Part shown: piece after piece, positions 17,788 to 29,192 of the stretch
How the letters are laid out: each line of letters starts with the position of its first letter
Numbering within the stretch: the first letter of the stretch is position 1
Source: Crossiella equi
Lineage (GTDB): Bacteria; Actinomycetota; Actinomycetes; Mycobacteriales; Pseudonocardiaceae
DNA: 64,000 nt
Direction: 5' to 3'
NCBI RefSeq assembly: GCF_017876755.1
Contig: NZ_JAGIOO010000001.1
Coordinates: 6,681,786 to 6,745,785 of the forward strand
Position numbers and translations under genes: made by a program
The notes under the pieces: model-generated
Databases searched by the model: none
Seen by the model: the letters and a program-made list of their open reading frames with translations, nothing else
What the model was told of the DNA's origin: nothing

Positions 17788-18891
17788 TCAGCTGGTGACC
17801 AGCTTCAGGCTGTAGGCGCTCAGGATCTCGCCGATGGGCTGGAAGTAGATGATGCCCGCGGCCAGGTCGCCACCGGAGGTCACGCCCTGGGCCTGGTCAC
17901 CGGAGATGAAGGAGCCACCCGAGTCGCCCCGGTCGGCACGCGCGTTGGACCGGGTCAGGCCGGTGACCGCGCCCTCGGCGTAGTTCACGGTCTCGTTCTT
18001 GGCCTGGATGGTGCCGCAGGTCCAGTTGGTGGTGGAGCCGGACTTGCAGATGGACGCGCCGACGGCGGCCTCCTGCGAGCCCTTCACCGCGACGGTGCCG
18101 CCGCTGTAGTTGTTCACCACGCCCTTGGGCGTCCAGTCCGAGTTGGTCTGCACCCAGGCGTAGTCGTTGCCCGGGAACGAGGAGCCCTTGAAGGTGCCCT
18201 GCGCGACCTGGTTGAAGCCCTGGGTGGCGGTGCCGGACTTGCCGCAGTGCCCGGCGGTGACGAAGCCGCCCTGCACGGAGAAGCCGACCGAGCAGCGGCC
18301 GCCCATGTAGTAGGCGTCGCCGCCGCGCACGTCGTGCAGGACGACGTTCTTGCGCTCCTGCTCGACCACGGCGACCGCGGCCTTGTCCGCGCCGGTCCTG
18401 GCGACCAGCTCGTCGGCCTTGGCGGCCTGGCCGGGCTGGACGGTCACCACGACCTTGTTGCTGGCCACGTCGACGTGCCAGCTGGTCACGTCGGTCGCGG
18501 CCTTGCCCGTGTTGAGCTTGGCGACCACGTCGTCCAGGGACTTGGTGCTGCGGGCCACCAGCTTCGGCTCGGCGCCCTGGGCGCGGACCAGGTCGGCCTT
18601 GGCGGCGTCGGTGACACCGACGACCAGCTTGGCCTGCCCTGCCTCGAAGTGCGCGCCGCCGAAGGCCTCGCCGAGGCTGCCGCGCAGGGTCTGCTCGACC
18701 GCGCCCGCCCTGGTCTCGGCGGCGACGCGGGCCACCGCGCCCTCGGCGGTCAGGCCGAGGTCGCGCTGCATCGCGCTCAGCATGCCGTCGTTGAGCAGGG
18801 TGGGCTCGGCCGTGGCGGGCAGGGAGGCCGCCACGGTGGCGCCGACCGCGAGCAGCAGGGCGGAGGACGCGAGCTTGGTGCGTGCGTTCAT
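17788..18891 (-). CDS. Secreted S1 serine protease of the alpha-lytic/streptogrisin type (copy 2)
   Basis: A 367-residue preproprotease with the same layout as copy 1: signal peptide (MNARTKLASSALLLAVGATV), pro-domain with [20 protein letters not shown], and a mature chymotrypsin-fold protease with His in VTAGHC, Asp in GNDYAWV and Ser in DRGDSGGSF. The ATG at 18891 follows GGGAGA. The upstream frame is open to 19128 but has no signal-peptide logic. Differences from copy 1 are scattered, more in the propeptide and the maturation region (KNVVLHDVRGG against [11 protein letters not shown]) than in the catalytic core. Confidence 0.95.
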   Translation of the reverse strand: MNARTKLASSALLLAVGATVAASLPATAEPTLLNDGMLSAMQRDLGLTAEGAVARVAAETRAGAVEQTLRGSLGEAFGGAHFEAGQAKLVVGVTDAAKADLVRAQGAEPKLVARSTKSLDDVVAKLNTGKAATDVTSWHVDVASNKVVVTVQPGQAAKADELVARTGADKAAVAVVEQERKNVVLHDVRGGDAYYMGGRCSVGFSVQGGFVTAGHCGKSGTATQGFNQVAQGTFKGSSFPGNDYAWVQTNSDWTPKGVVNNYSGGTVAVKGSQEAAVGASICKSGSTTNWTCGTIQAKNETVNYAEGAVTGLTRSNARADRGDSGGSFISGDQAQGVTSGGDLAAGIIYFQPIGEILSAYSLKLVTS

Positions 18892-18912
18892 CTTGGAAAT
18901 CTCCCGACAACG

Positions 18913-18931
18913 GTGGTTACAGGGGGACCAC
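18913..18931 (-). repeat. 5' leader segment duplicated with the protease gene (copy 2)
   Basis: The same 19-nt GTGGTTACAGGGGGACCAC as upstream of copy 1. The 18892-19134 interval otherwise holds an AT-richer promoter region and the perfect dyad at 19083-19099. Confidence 0.6.
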
Positions 18932-19082
18932 TCGGGATGACCGGCGGGGAAGTTTCTGCCATCCGTAACGAACACCGTAGGTAACGCGATAACGATTACG
19001 GCATGGTCCGTTCGTAGGTAGGCCGGTCGGAGTATTGCCGGTGTTTTGAACCCGGTCAGTACCGAAATTTTCTGTTGAGAAG

Positions 19083-19099
19083 AGCAGGTTTGACCTGCT
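19083..19099. promoter_or_regulatory. Short perfect dyad upstream of S1 protease copy 2
   Basis: AGCAGGT-TTG-ACCTGCT is a perfect 7-bp inverted repeat with a 3-nt centre in an otherwise AT-enriched non-coding stretch, about 190 bp before the protease start. It could be an operator or a small RNA hairpin; nothing like it lies before copy 1. Confidence 0.4.
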
Positions 19100-19134
19100 T
19101 CTATGCTGGGTATAGGCCCGTTCGGCACAAAGAA

Positions 19135-19173
19135 GACCCCCGGCCACCGGGAGAACGGTGGTGACCGGGGGTC
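19135..19173 (-). terminator. Terminator of M14 carboxypeptidase 1
   Basis: GACCCCCGGCCACC (19135-19148) pairs with GGTGACCGGGGGTC (19160-19173), 13 of 14 pairs, 18 bp after the carboxypeptidase stop. Confidence 0.85.
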
Positions 19174-19191
19174 CGCTTCAGGGGTGCCGGA

Positions 19192-20481
19192 TCAGCAGGT
19201 CTTGCCGATGATCCGCGGTACGCAGTCGGCGTAGCTCAGCATCAGGTCGACCGCGCGGTCGTTGCGCGAGGTCTCCCGGTTGATGACGGTGTCCCTCGGG
19301 TAGAAGCCGTTGAGACCGCCGCCCGCGCCGTACATCTCGAAGGTGTAGCTCCAGATCTTGTGCTGGCCCCACATCCAGTCGGTGATGTCGCCGTCGGTGA
19401 CGTACAGGTCGCTGGACTGCTGGGGTGTGTAGTTGTTGGTCCGCGCCATCTGGGTGCCCAGGGCCTGGAAGGCGCGCTGCTCGTCGGCGTTGAGGCCGGG
19501 TGCGGTGTTGGCGCTGGTGTAGCCGAAGGGCCACAGCACCAGCTCGCCGTAGGTGTGGAAGTCGATGTTCGCGGTGATCTGCTGCTTGCCGCCGACCACT
19601 CGCGAGTTGACGAAGTTGCCCACCACGCGGGTCTCCGGCGCGGAGAAGGCCGCCGTGCCCCGGTAGGTCTCGCTGGAGGGTGAACCGCTGGAACCGCCGC
19701 AGCAGCCCCACTTGTAGCCCCAGTTGCGGTTGGGGTCGGTGCCCTGGCCCTGGCGGTTCTTGCGCCAGCCGCGGAAGCTGCCGGTGGCGATGTCGTACTC
19801 CGCGCCGTCGGGGTTCACGCTCGGGATCACCCACACCTCACGGGTGTCCACGAGGTTCTTCACCGCGGTGTTGGTCGAGTACTGGTCGGTGAGCCGGTTG
19901 ATGATCTGCAGGCACATCTCGACGGTGAGGTGCTCGCGCGCGTGCTGGTTGCAGTTGAACAGCACCTCGGGCTCGTTCTCGTCGGCGCCCACGTTGTCGC
20001 TGATCTTGACCGCCCAGAGGTCGCGGCCCTCCTGGGACTTGCCCAGGCTGCGCAGGTTCGCGATCGAGGGGTGGTCCGCGGCGGCCTTGCGGACCTCGGC
20101 GGTCATCTCGGCGAAGTTGTGGTACCCGGCGTAGCCGGACGGGAAGTCCGCCACGCCGAGGTCCCGGCCCTGGCTGAGCCCGCCGAGCTGCTGCTCCGGC
20201 GTGCCCTGGGCGGTGAGCTGGAAGCCCTTGGCGCGCAACGCCTGCGCCTGGGCGGGGGTGGCCACGACGGTCATCCGGCCGTGCTGGGCCGAGACGACGT
20301 CCACGCCGGTGTCCGCGACGGAGGTGCGGGCCTGGGCGGTGGCCGTGCCCGCGATGTCGTAGACGGTGTCGCCGCTGGTGTCCACGGACTGCGGCGCGGC
20401 GCTGACGGTGCCGAGGGGGAGGAGCAGGGCCAGTCCGGCGGCAGCGACGGTGGTCGCGACTCCGCGGCGGATCCGCAACAT
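19192..20481 (-). CDS. Secreted M14 zinc carboxypeptidase, long form (paralogue 1)
   Basis: 429 residues: signal peptide (to about SAA, residue 29), an 80-residue N-terminal pro-region, and a carboxypeptidase T-like domain from DFPSGYAGYHNF. Zinc ligands are His180 and Glu183 (NQHAREH) and His309 (NIDFHTYGE); substrate-carboxylate Arg252 sits in TDPNRNW, and the catalytic Glu382 in SYTFEMYG. A GCCGGSS loop and C-terminal ADCVPRIIGKTC suggest disulfides. It releases C-terminal residues from peptides outside the cell. First of four adjacent paralogues; the NRNW motif is preceded by Pro where the others have Leu. Confidence 0.94.
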   Translation of the reverse strand: MLRIRRGVATTVAAAGLALLLPLGTVSAAPQSVDTSGDTVYDIAGTATAQARTSVADTGVDVVSAQHGRMTVVATPAQAQALRAKGFQLTAQGTPEQQLGGLSQGRDLGVADFPSGYAGYHNFAEMTAEVRKAAADHPSIANLRSLGKSQEGRDLWAVKISDNVGADENEPEVLFNCNQHAREHLTVEMCLQIINRLTDQYSTNTAVKNLVDTREVWVIPSVNPDGAEYDIATGSFRGWRKNRQGQGTDPNRNWGYKWGCCGGSSGSPSSETYRGTAAFSAPETRVVGNFVNSRVVGGKQQITANIDFHTYGELVLWPFGYTSANTAPGLNADEQRAFQALGTQMARTNNYTPQQSSDLYVTDGDITDWMWGQHKIWSYTFEMYGAGGGLNGFYPRDTVINRETSRNDRAVDLMLSYADCVPRIIGKTC

Positions 20482-20535
20482 TGGTGGCTCCGTTTCTCAC
20501 GGTGCGGGGTGAGCGGTGCAGGGTGAGTTGAGAGT

Positions 20536-20562
20536 GGGTTGCCGCCTGAGAGGCGACAACCC
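20536..20562 (-). terminator. Terminator of M14 carboxypeptidase 2
   Basis: GGGTTGCCGCC (20536-20546) pairs with GGCGACAACCC (20552-20562), 10 of 11 pairs with a 5-nt loop. It is almost the same sequence as the terminator at 21677-21703, so these terminators also look duplicated. Confidence 0.8.
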
Positions 20563-20591
20563 GTCGAACGTCGGTGTCCGTAATGCCCTTA

Positions 20592-21662
20592 TCAGGAGCA
20601 GGAGCCGCCCACCACCCGGGGCACGCAGTCCGCGTAGGCCAGCAGCAGGTCCACCGCGCGGTCGTTGCGCGCGGTCTCGCGGTCGATCACGGTGTCCTTC
20701 GGGTAGAAGCCGCCCTCGGCCTCGCCCTTGCCGTACAGCTCGAAGGTGTAGCTCCAGATGCGGTGGCGGGCCCACATCCAGTCGATGATGTCGCCGTCGG
20801 TGACGTTGAGGTCGCTGGACTGCTGCGCCTGGAACCCGTTCGTGGCCGCCATCCGCTGGCCCAGGGCCTGGAACGCGCGCTGCTCGTCGGCGGTCAGTCC
20901 GGGGGCGGTGTCGTCCTTGGTGTGCGCGTACGGCCACAGCACGAGCTCGCCGTAGGTGTGGAAGTCGACGTGCGCGGTGATCTGCTGCTTCCCGCCGACC
21001 ACGCGCGAGTCCACGAACTCGCCCAGCGCGCGCGACTCCGGGGCGGAGAACGGCTTGGCACCGCGGTAGTTCGGCCACAGCGGGAGGTCGCTGGAGCCGC
21101 CGCAGCAGCCCCACCGGTAGGCCCAGTTGCGGTTGAGGTCGGTGCCGAAGAAGCCCTGCCGGTTCTTGCGCCAGTTCCGGAAGGTGCCCGGGTTGATGTC
21201 GTACTCGGCGCCGTCGGGGTTCACGCTCGGGATCACCCAGATCTCGCGGCTGTCCACCAGCGGCCGGGCCGCCGGGTCGGTGGTGAGCCGGTGGACGACG
21301 CGCAGGCACATCTCGACGGTCAGGTGCTCCTGGGCGTGCTGGCCGCAGTTGAACAGGACCTCGGGCTCGTCCTCGTCGGCTCGCACGTTGTCGCTGATCT
21401 TGACCATCCAGAGCTCGCGGCCCTCGTGCGTCTTGCCGATGCTGCGCAGCGAGGCGATGTCCGGGTGGTCGCGCTGGGTCGCGCGCAGGGCCGAGGTCAG
21501 CTCGGCGTAGGTGTGGTAACCGGTGTAGCCGGGCGGGAAGTCCTTCACCCGGGCGGCGGCGGGCGTGGCGGTGACGAGCAGGGCGACGGTCGCGGCCGCG
21601 ACGGCCGTCGCGATCCCGCGGCGGACCCGCGATCTGATCGGACCGCTTTTCACAATCTCCAT
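20592..21662 (-). CDS. Secreted M14 zinc carboxypeptidase, short form (paralogue 2)
   Basis: 356 residues from the ATG at 21662: signal peptide ending near PAAA, then directly DFPPGYTGYHTYAEL, so the pro-region of paralogues 1 and 4 is missing. Zinc ligands lie in CGQHAQEHLTVE and VDFHTYGE, Arg in TDLNRNW, catalytic Glu in SYTFELYG. An in-frame ATG at 21710 is rejected because the preceding gene's terminator hairpin would then be inside the coding region. GQHAQEH replaces the NQHAREH of the other long forms. Confidence 0.93.
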   Translation of the reverse strand: MEIVKSGPIRSRVRRGIATAVAAATVALLVTATPAAARVKDFPPGYTGYHTYAELTSALRATQRDHPDIASLRSIGKTHEGRELWMVKISDNVRADEDEPEVLFNCGQHAQEHLTVEMCLRVVHRLTTDPAARPLVDSREIWVIPSVNPDGAEYDINPGTFRNWRKNRQGFFGTDLNRNWAYRWGCCGGSSDLPLWPNYRGAKPFSAPESRALGEFVDSRVVGGKQQITAHVDFHTYGELVLWPYAHTKDDTAPGLTADEQRAFQALGQRMAATNGFQAQQSSDLNVTDGDIIDWMWARHRIWSYTFELYGKGEAEGGFYPKDTVIDRETARNDRAVDLLLAYADCVPRVVGGSCS

Positions 21663-21676
21663 GTGACCCGAGAATG

Positions 21677-21703
21677 GGGTTGCCGCCGGGCTGGCGGCAA
21701 CCC
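21677..21703 (-). terminator. Terminator of M14 carboxypeptidase 3
   Basis: GGGTTGCCGCC (21677-21687) pairs perfectly with GGCGGCAACCC (21693-21703), loop 5 nt, 22 bp after the stop. It lies only 15 bp before the start of paralogue 2, so the promoter of paralogue 2 must overlap the 3' end of paralogue 3. Confidence 0.85.
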
Positions 21704-21725
21704 ACTTCAACGGCTGTGAACCCGA

Positions 21726-22784
21726 TCAGGCGCAGGTGCCGCCCACGATCCTGGGCACGCAGTCGGCGTAGGTGAGCAGCAGGTCGACCGCCTTGTCGTT
21801 GCGGGTGGTCTCCCGGCCGATCAGCTCATCCGGCGGGTAGAAGCCGTACTGGCCGCCGAACATCTCGAAGGTGAAGCTCCAGATCTTGTGCTGGCCCCAC
21901 ATCCAGTCGCGCACCCCGCCGTCGGTGATGTACAGGTCACTGGCCTGCTGCGGCTTGTACCCGTTGCTGGCCGCCATCTGGCCGCCCAGCTCCTTGAACG
22001 CGCGCAGCTCGTCGGCGTTGAGACCCGGCGCGGTGTCGTCCTTGGTGTAGCCGAACGGCCACATGATCAGCTCGCCGTAGGTGTGCCAGTCGATGTGCGC
22101 CTTGATCTGCTGCTTGCCGCCGACCACCCGCGAGTTCACGAAGTTGCTCACCGCGCGCGTCTCCGGCGCGGAGAAGGCCGCCGTGCCCCGGTAGTCGGTG
22201 CTGGACGGGGTCGAGCTGGAACCGCCGCAGCAGCCCCACTTGTGGCCCCAGTTGCGGTTGAGGTCGGTGCCGAAGCTGCCGCCGGCGTTGGGCTGGCGGT
22301 TCTTGCGCCAGGACCGGTAGGAGCCGGTGGCCACGTCGTACTCCGAGCCGTCCGGGTTGACGTTGGAGACCACCCAGACCTCGCGGTTGTCCACGAAGTT
22401 CTTGACCACCGGGTCGCTCGGGTAGCCGTCGGTGAGCCGGTTGACGATGCGCAGGCACATCTCCACGGTCAGGTGCTCGCGGGCGTGCTGGCTGCAGGTG
22501 AAGATGACCTCGGGCTCGTCCTCGTCCACACTGACGTTGTCACTGATCTTCGTGACCCACAGGTCGCGGTTCTCGTGGGACTTGCCGATGCTGGTGGTGC
22601 GCGACAGGGTCGGGTGGTCCGCGTCGGCCTTGCGCAGCTCCGCGCCCAGCTCGGTGAAGTTGTGGTAGCCCGCGTCGGCGGGCGGGAAGTCGCGGGGCGC
22701 CGCCTGGGCGTTCGCGGCCAGCGGCAGCAGGGTGAGGCAGGCGCCGAGTGCCGTCAGGGCCACTCGTCTGAACGTGCGTGACAT
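21726..22784 (-). CDS. Secreted M14 zinc carboxypeptidase, short form (paralogue 3)
   Basis: 352 residues: signal peptide ([20 protein letters not shown], cleavage near AQA), then [16 protein letters not shown] with no pro-region. Catalytic set: [39 protein letters not shown] (Trp instead of Phe before the zinc His) and SFTFEMFG. The sequence VVSNVNPDG replaces VIPSVNPDG of the others. The changed residues flank the active site and may alter specificity. Confidence 0.93.
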   Translation of the reverse strand: MSRTFRRVALTALGACLTLLPLAANAQAAPRDFPPADAGYHNFTELGAELRKADADHPTLSRTTSIGKSHENRDLWVTKISDNVSVDEDEPEVIFTCSQHAREHLTVEMCLRIVNRLTDGYPSDPVVKNFVDNREVWVVSNVNPDGSEYDVATGSYRSWRKNRQPNAGGSFGTDLNRNWGHKWGCCGGSSSTPSSTDYRGTAAFSAPETRAVSNFVNSRVVGGKQQIKAHIDWHTYGELIMWPFGYTKDDTAPGLNADELRAFKELGGQMAASNGYKPQQASDLYITDGGVRDWMWGQHKIWSFTFEMFGGQYGFYPPDELIGRETTRNDKAVDLLLTYADCVPRIVGGTCA

Positions 22785-22824
22785 GCGGTGTCCGTTTCGT
22801 GTGCAGGGGGTCGTCGGTTGCGCG

Positions 22825-22862
22825 ACACCGGCGGGCCCACCTCGTCGTGGGCCCGCCGGTGT
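22825..22862 (-). terminator. Terminator of M14 carboxypeptidase 4
   Basis: ACACCGGCGGGCCCAC (22825-22840) pairs perfectly with GTGGGCCCGCCGGTGT (22847-22862), a 16-bp stem with a 6-nt loop, 17 bp after the stop. Confidence 0.9.
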
Positions 22863-22879
22863 GGTTCAGGGGCGCCGGG

Positions 22880-24190
22880 TCAGCAGGTCTTGCCGATCAC
22901 CCTCGGCACGCAGTCCGCGTAGCTGAGCAGGAGGTCCACCGCCTTGTCGTTGCGCGCGGTCTCCCGGGCGATCACCTCGTCGCCGGGGTAGAAGCCGCCG
23001 CCCCAGATCGAGGTCGGGTACATCTCGAAGGTGTAGGACCAGATCTTGTGGCGGCCCCACATCCAGTCGATGCTGCTGCCGTCGGTGATGTAGAGGTCAC
23101 TCGACTGCTGCGGCGTGTAGTTGTTGGTCTGGGCCATCTGGCGGCCCAGCGTCTGGAACGTGCGGGCGTCGTCCGCGGTCAGGCCGGGACCGGTGTCCGC
23201 GGTGGTGTAGCCGTAGGGCCAGAGCACCAGCTCGGAGAAGGTGTGGAAGTCGATGTTGGCGGTGATCTGCTGCTTGCCACCCACCACGCGCGAGTTCACG
23301 AAGTCCCGCAGGCGCGAGGTCTCCGGCGCGGAGAAGGCCGACGGGCCGCGGTAGGTCTCGCTGGAGGTGCTGCCGCTGGACCCGCCGCAGCAGCCCCAGT
23401 TGTAGTCCCAGTTGCGGTTGAGGTCGGTGCCCGCGCCCTGCCGGTTCTTCCGCCAGGAGCGGTAGGAGCCGGTGGCCACGTCGTACTCCGAGCCGTCCGG
23501 GTTGACGCTCGGGATCACCCAGATCTCCCGGGAGTCCACAAAGGACTTGATGGCCGGGTTCGTCGCGTACTCGTCGGTGAGCCGGTTGACGATGCGCACG
23601 CACATCTCCACCGTGAGGTGCTCACGGGCGTGCTGGTTGCAGTTGAACAGGACCTCGGGCTCGTTCTCGTCGGTGGCCACGCTGTCGCTGATCTTGACCA
23701 TCCACAGGTCGCGGCCCTCGTGCGACTTGCCGATGCTCGACACCGACGCGATGCCCGGGTGGTCGGTCTGCGCCTTGCGCAGCTCCGCCGTCAGCTCGGT
23801 GTAGTTGTGGTAACCGGCGTCCGCGGGCGGGAAGTCGGCGGTGCCGAGGTCCCCGTGCGCGTGGTCGCCGTGCCCGCCCTGGGCCCGGAACTCGATCTCG
23901 AAGCCCTTGGCGCGCATCGCGCGTGCCTCGGCCTCGGTGGCGCGGACGCTCATCACGTCCCCGTCGGCGCCGAGCACGTCGATGCCCATCGCGGCCACCG
24001 CGCTGCGCTGCTCGGGGGTGCCGACCTTGTGCACGAGGTAGACCGCACGCGAGGCGGAGGCCGCCTCGGCCTCGTGCTGGATCTCGGTGGGGGTGGGGGA
24101 GGACGCGCTGGTCGTCAACGGGGTCGCCAGGACGAGGGCAGCGCAGGCGCCGAGAGCCGTCGCCAGCAGGGTGCGACGTCTGGACAACAT
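22880..24190 (-). CDS. Secreted M14 zinc carboxypeptidase, long form (paralogue 4)
   Basis: 436 residues: signal peptide ([20 protein letters not shown]), a pro-region of about 90 residues that includes a [10 protein letters not shown] histidine-rich stretch, then [15 protein letters not shown] and the catalytic domain. Zinc ligands lie in [12 protein letters not shown] and IDFHTFSE; Arg in [18 protein letters not shown]; catalytic Glu in [14 protein letters not shown] site lies 6 nt before the ATG. It heads the four-gene array; each member is followed by its own terminator, so the genes are transcribed separately. Confidence 0.94.
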   Translation of the reverse strand: MLSRRRTLLATALGACAALVLATPLTTSASSPTPTEIQHEAEAASASRAVYLVHKVGTPEQRSAVAAMGIDVLGADGDVMSVRATEAEARAMRAKGFEIEFRAQGGHGDHAHGDLGTADFPPADAGYHNYTELTAELRKAQTDHPGIASVSSIGKSHEGRDLWMVKISDSVATDENEPEVLFNCNQHAREHLTVEMCVRIVNRLTDEYATNPAIKSFVDSREIWVIPSVNPDGSEYDVATGSYRSWRKNRQGAGTDLNRNWDYNWGCCGGSSGSTSSETYRGPSAFSAPETSRLRDFVNSRVVGGKQQITANIDFHTFSELVLWPYGYTTADTGPGLTADDARTFQTLGRQMAQTNNYTPQQSSDLYITDGSSIDWMWGRHKIWSYTFEMYPTSIWGGGFYPGDEVIARETARNDKAVDLLLSYADCVPRVIGKTC

Positions 24191-24570
24191 CGAGCCTCCG
24201 ATCTTTGACGGAGTGTGATGGAACTTCAGCGTGGGGTAGCCGCGAGGATCTGGGAACCCGTCCCCCGGCGGGATTGTTCACCAGTTTTTCGCCGGACGGA
24301 GAGAGTTGTTCACGGTGGTGAAGGGCCGATCACCTGATCGCCCGATGGGGTGGTTCCAGCCTGCGTCCGGTGGCGGGGACAGCTGCGCCGAGTGGCCGGA
24401 TTCCCAGTGGGTGGACGCCCGGTTTCTCCGGTTGCTCGCCCTTTCAGGTGATAGCGGATGGCGGTACCGCGCCCCGGTTTCGCCCGGTTGAGTGGCGGGC
24501 GGGGAGGAGCCGTGTACCGCGACTACCGGCCTCAGCCCGTTCCTCCGGCTGGACGTCTTCCGGCGGAGTG

Positions 24571-24603
24571 CCGAAGTTGCCGGAACGGTTCCGGCAACTT
24601 CGG
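24571..24603. terminator. Orphan perfect hairpin upstream of hisD
   Basis: CCGAAGTTGCCGGAA (24571-24585) pairs perfectly with TTCCGGCAACTTCGG (24589-24603) around a 3-nt loop. No recognised gene ends here: the gene to the left starts at 24190 and reads away, and hisD starts at 24712. It may terminate an unrecognised transcript or insulate hisD; as a hisD attenuator it would have to lie upstream of the -10 box I assign at 24666. Confidence 0.6.
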
Positions 24604-24665
24604 TCGCGGAGCCGGGCCGGGTGTGAGTGCGGGCACCACCGGCGGAGCCCCGCGTGCGGACCGAC

Positions 24666-24671
24666 TAGCCT
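24666..24671 (+). promoter_or_regulatory. Candidate -10 element of hisD
   Basis: TAGCCT, of the TAGGCT/TANNNT type seen at other promoters in this window. Transcription from about 24678 would give a 34-nt leader containing GAAGGA (24701-24706) before the ATG. No clear -35 element. Confidence 0.45.
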
Positions 24672-24711
24672 GGGTACCTGCAGAAACCCCTCTCCGACAC
24701 GAAGGACCCAG

Positions 24712-27745
<3,034 letters not shown>

Positions 27746-27913
27746 GGCCCGCCCGCCGTCGAAAAGCCGGCACGCCACGACACCGAGCGGGTGATACCGG
27801 GCCGCTGAACAGGGGTTTCGGGCTTCTGGCCTGGATCCGGGCGGCCCCCAGGAAAGCGGCCCCGATCGGGCCCGGTGGCATCGGCTCCGGTTGGTGTGTT
27901 GCCGGGCTGGGGA

Positions 27914-29062
27914 TCAGCGCAGGTCGGGGCTGGTGATGGTGGTTGCCGACCTGGGGAGCGGGCCCGGGCACAGGGCCGCGGTGAGGACCTGGTTCAGCAT
28001 GGCGATGTGGGCCTCTCTGGGGGCGGTGAGGTCCATCGTCATGCCTGCCGTCAGCTGCCGGGTGGTGTCCTCCGCGTGCAGGCTCCAGGTGTTGAAGCCC
28101 GGCCAGTCGCCGCCGTGGCCCCACCAGGGTGGGCCGCCGCAGGGGGAGGGGAGGGTCATCAGGCCCAGGCCGTAGCCGAAGGGGCCTATGGCGTTCGGGC
28201 GGGCGGTCTTCATCTCCTGGAGCTGGGTGGGTGGGAGGAGGTGGCCCGTCAGCAGGGCCTTGAAGAAGGTGTTCAGGTCCTGGGTCGTGGTGGTCAGGTT
28301 GCCTGAGGCCCAGACCCTGGACATCACGTAGGTGGTCACGTCCGTCGGGGGCGCCGGGGTCGGGTGGAGCTGTTCGTAGCCCCGTGCCGTCGCGTGCTGG
28401 AGGAAGGGCTGCGTGGTCGGGAAGTCCGTGTCGCGCAGGTTCAGCGGGCGGAAGAGGCGGGTGGTCAGCTCCCAGGCGAGGGAGTGGCCGGTCACGCGTT
28501 CCACCACCAGGCCCAGGACCGTGTAGGCCGTGTTCGAGTACTCGAAGCGGGTGCCCGGCGGGAACAGCAGGGGGATGCCGTTCGTGGCCTGGTGGACCAG
28601 CTGTTCCGGGGTGAAGCGTGCCCAGCGGCGGGTGTCGATCTCCGGGAGCGTGGCCCAGTGGGGGATGTCGCGCGGGAGGCCGCTGGTGTGGGAGAGCAGC
28701 TGGCGGAGGGTGATGCGCTCCCGGTAGGGGAGCAGGCTCGGCAGGTGGTCGGTGACCGGGGCGTCCAGGGACAGCTTGTGTTCGGCCGCCAGCTGGAGGA
28801 CCACTGTCGCCACGAAGGTCTTGGTCACGCTCGCCGCCCGGAAGCGGCCCCTCGGGTTCGGCGGTCTCGCCGAGCCCAGCTCCGCCACGCCGGTGGCCAG
28901 CCGTTCGGTGCCGGTCGCCGCGTAGGCCGCCGGGGCGCCTGCCGCCACCACCGCCCGCAGCGCCTCGTGCAGCCGGGTGCCCGCCTCGGCGGGCGGGGTT
29001 CCGGACAGCAAACCGGTCAACAGGGGCACCAGGGTGGCCAGTGCGGCCAGGCGACGGGTCAT
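27914..29062 (-). CDS. Secreted serine hydrolase of the beta-lactamase/D-Ala-D-Ala carboxypeptidase fold
   Basis: 382 residues from the ATG at 29062, which opens a signal peptide (MTRRLAALATLVPLLTGLLS, cleavage near AEA). Class C/DD-peptidase motifs are in order: SVTK (SxxK nucleophile), YSN (YxN), and HGG (KTG equivalent) in WWGHGGDWPGF. The family includes DD-peptidases, esterases and peptidase-like proteins; the substrate cannot be told. The gene is convergent to hisB and divergent from an SDR gene. Confidence 0.88.
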   Translation of the reverse strand: MTRRLAALATLVPLLTGLLSGTPPAEAGTRLHEALRAVVAAGAPAAYAATGTERLATGVAELGSARPPNPRGRFRAASVTKTFVATVVLQLAAEHKLSLDAPVTDHLPSLLPYRERITLRQLLSHTSGLPRDIPHWATLPEIDTRRWARFTPEQLVHQATNGIPLLFPPGTRFEYSNTAYTVLGLVVERVTGHSLAWELTTRLFRPLNLRDTDFPTTQPFLQHATARGYEQLHPTPAPPTDVTTYVMSRVWASGNLTTTTQDLNTFFKALLTGHLLPPTQLQEMKTARPNAIGPFGYGLGLMTLPSPCGGPPWWGHGGDWPGFNTWSLHAEDTTRQLTAGMTMDLTAPREAHIAMLNQVLTAALCPGPLPRSATTITSPDLR

Positions 29063-29192
29063 GGGGCCAGGGTCCGGCACCGGGGGTGGGTGCGCACAGT
29101 GGCGGTGGTCAGCGGTTCCGGTGACAGGTGTCATGTGCGTTGAAGAGTGCTACATTCATCTCTGTAACAGCTATAGCGTGGAGGTGGATGTG

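Larger units (their letters stand above)
24191..24711. other. Non-coding region between the carboxypeptidase array and hisD
   Basis: 521 bp. It contains a short dyad CGATCA-CC-TGATCG (24327-24340), a large orphan hairpin (24571-24603) and the hisD promoter/leader. A frame of about 58 codons begins at a GTG at 24315 behind GGAGAG and ends at 24491, 80 bp before the hairpin; it has no recognised domain and I do not call it a gene. Confidence 0.5.

Noticed and set aside
20592-21710. Longer start (ATG 21710) for carboxypeptidase 2
   Set aside because: It would place the neighbouring gene's terminator hairpin inside the coding sequence and bury the signal peptide.
24315-24491. A possible 58-codon gene (with a SGGGDSC segment faintly like DUF397) before the orphan hairpin
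   Set aside because: The similarity is too short, the ribosome binding site is poorly spaced and the frame could be chance in GC-rich DNA; kept only as a note on the hairpin.
24191-24711. Histidine leader-peptide attenuator for hisD
   Set aside because: No run of His codons precedes the hairpin, and the hairpin lies upstream of the likely -10 element.
27857-27875. CCCGATCGGG palindrome after hisB as the terminator of hisDCB
   Set aside because: It is a 10-bp palindrome without a loop, interrupted outside the core, and far (over 110 bp) from the stop.
29150-29178. CTGTAACAG dyad upstream of the SDR gene as a TetR operator
   Set aside because: Too short to be distinguished from chance and no regulator is adjacent to it.
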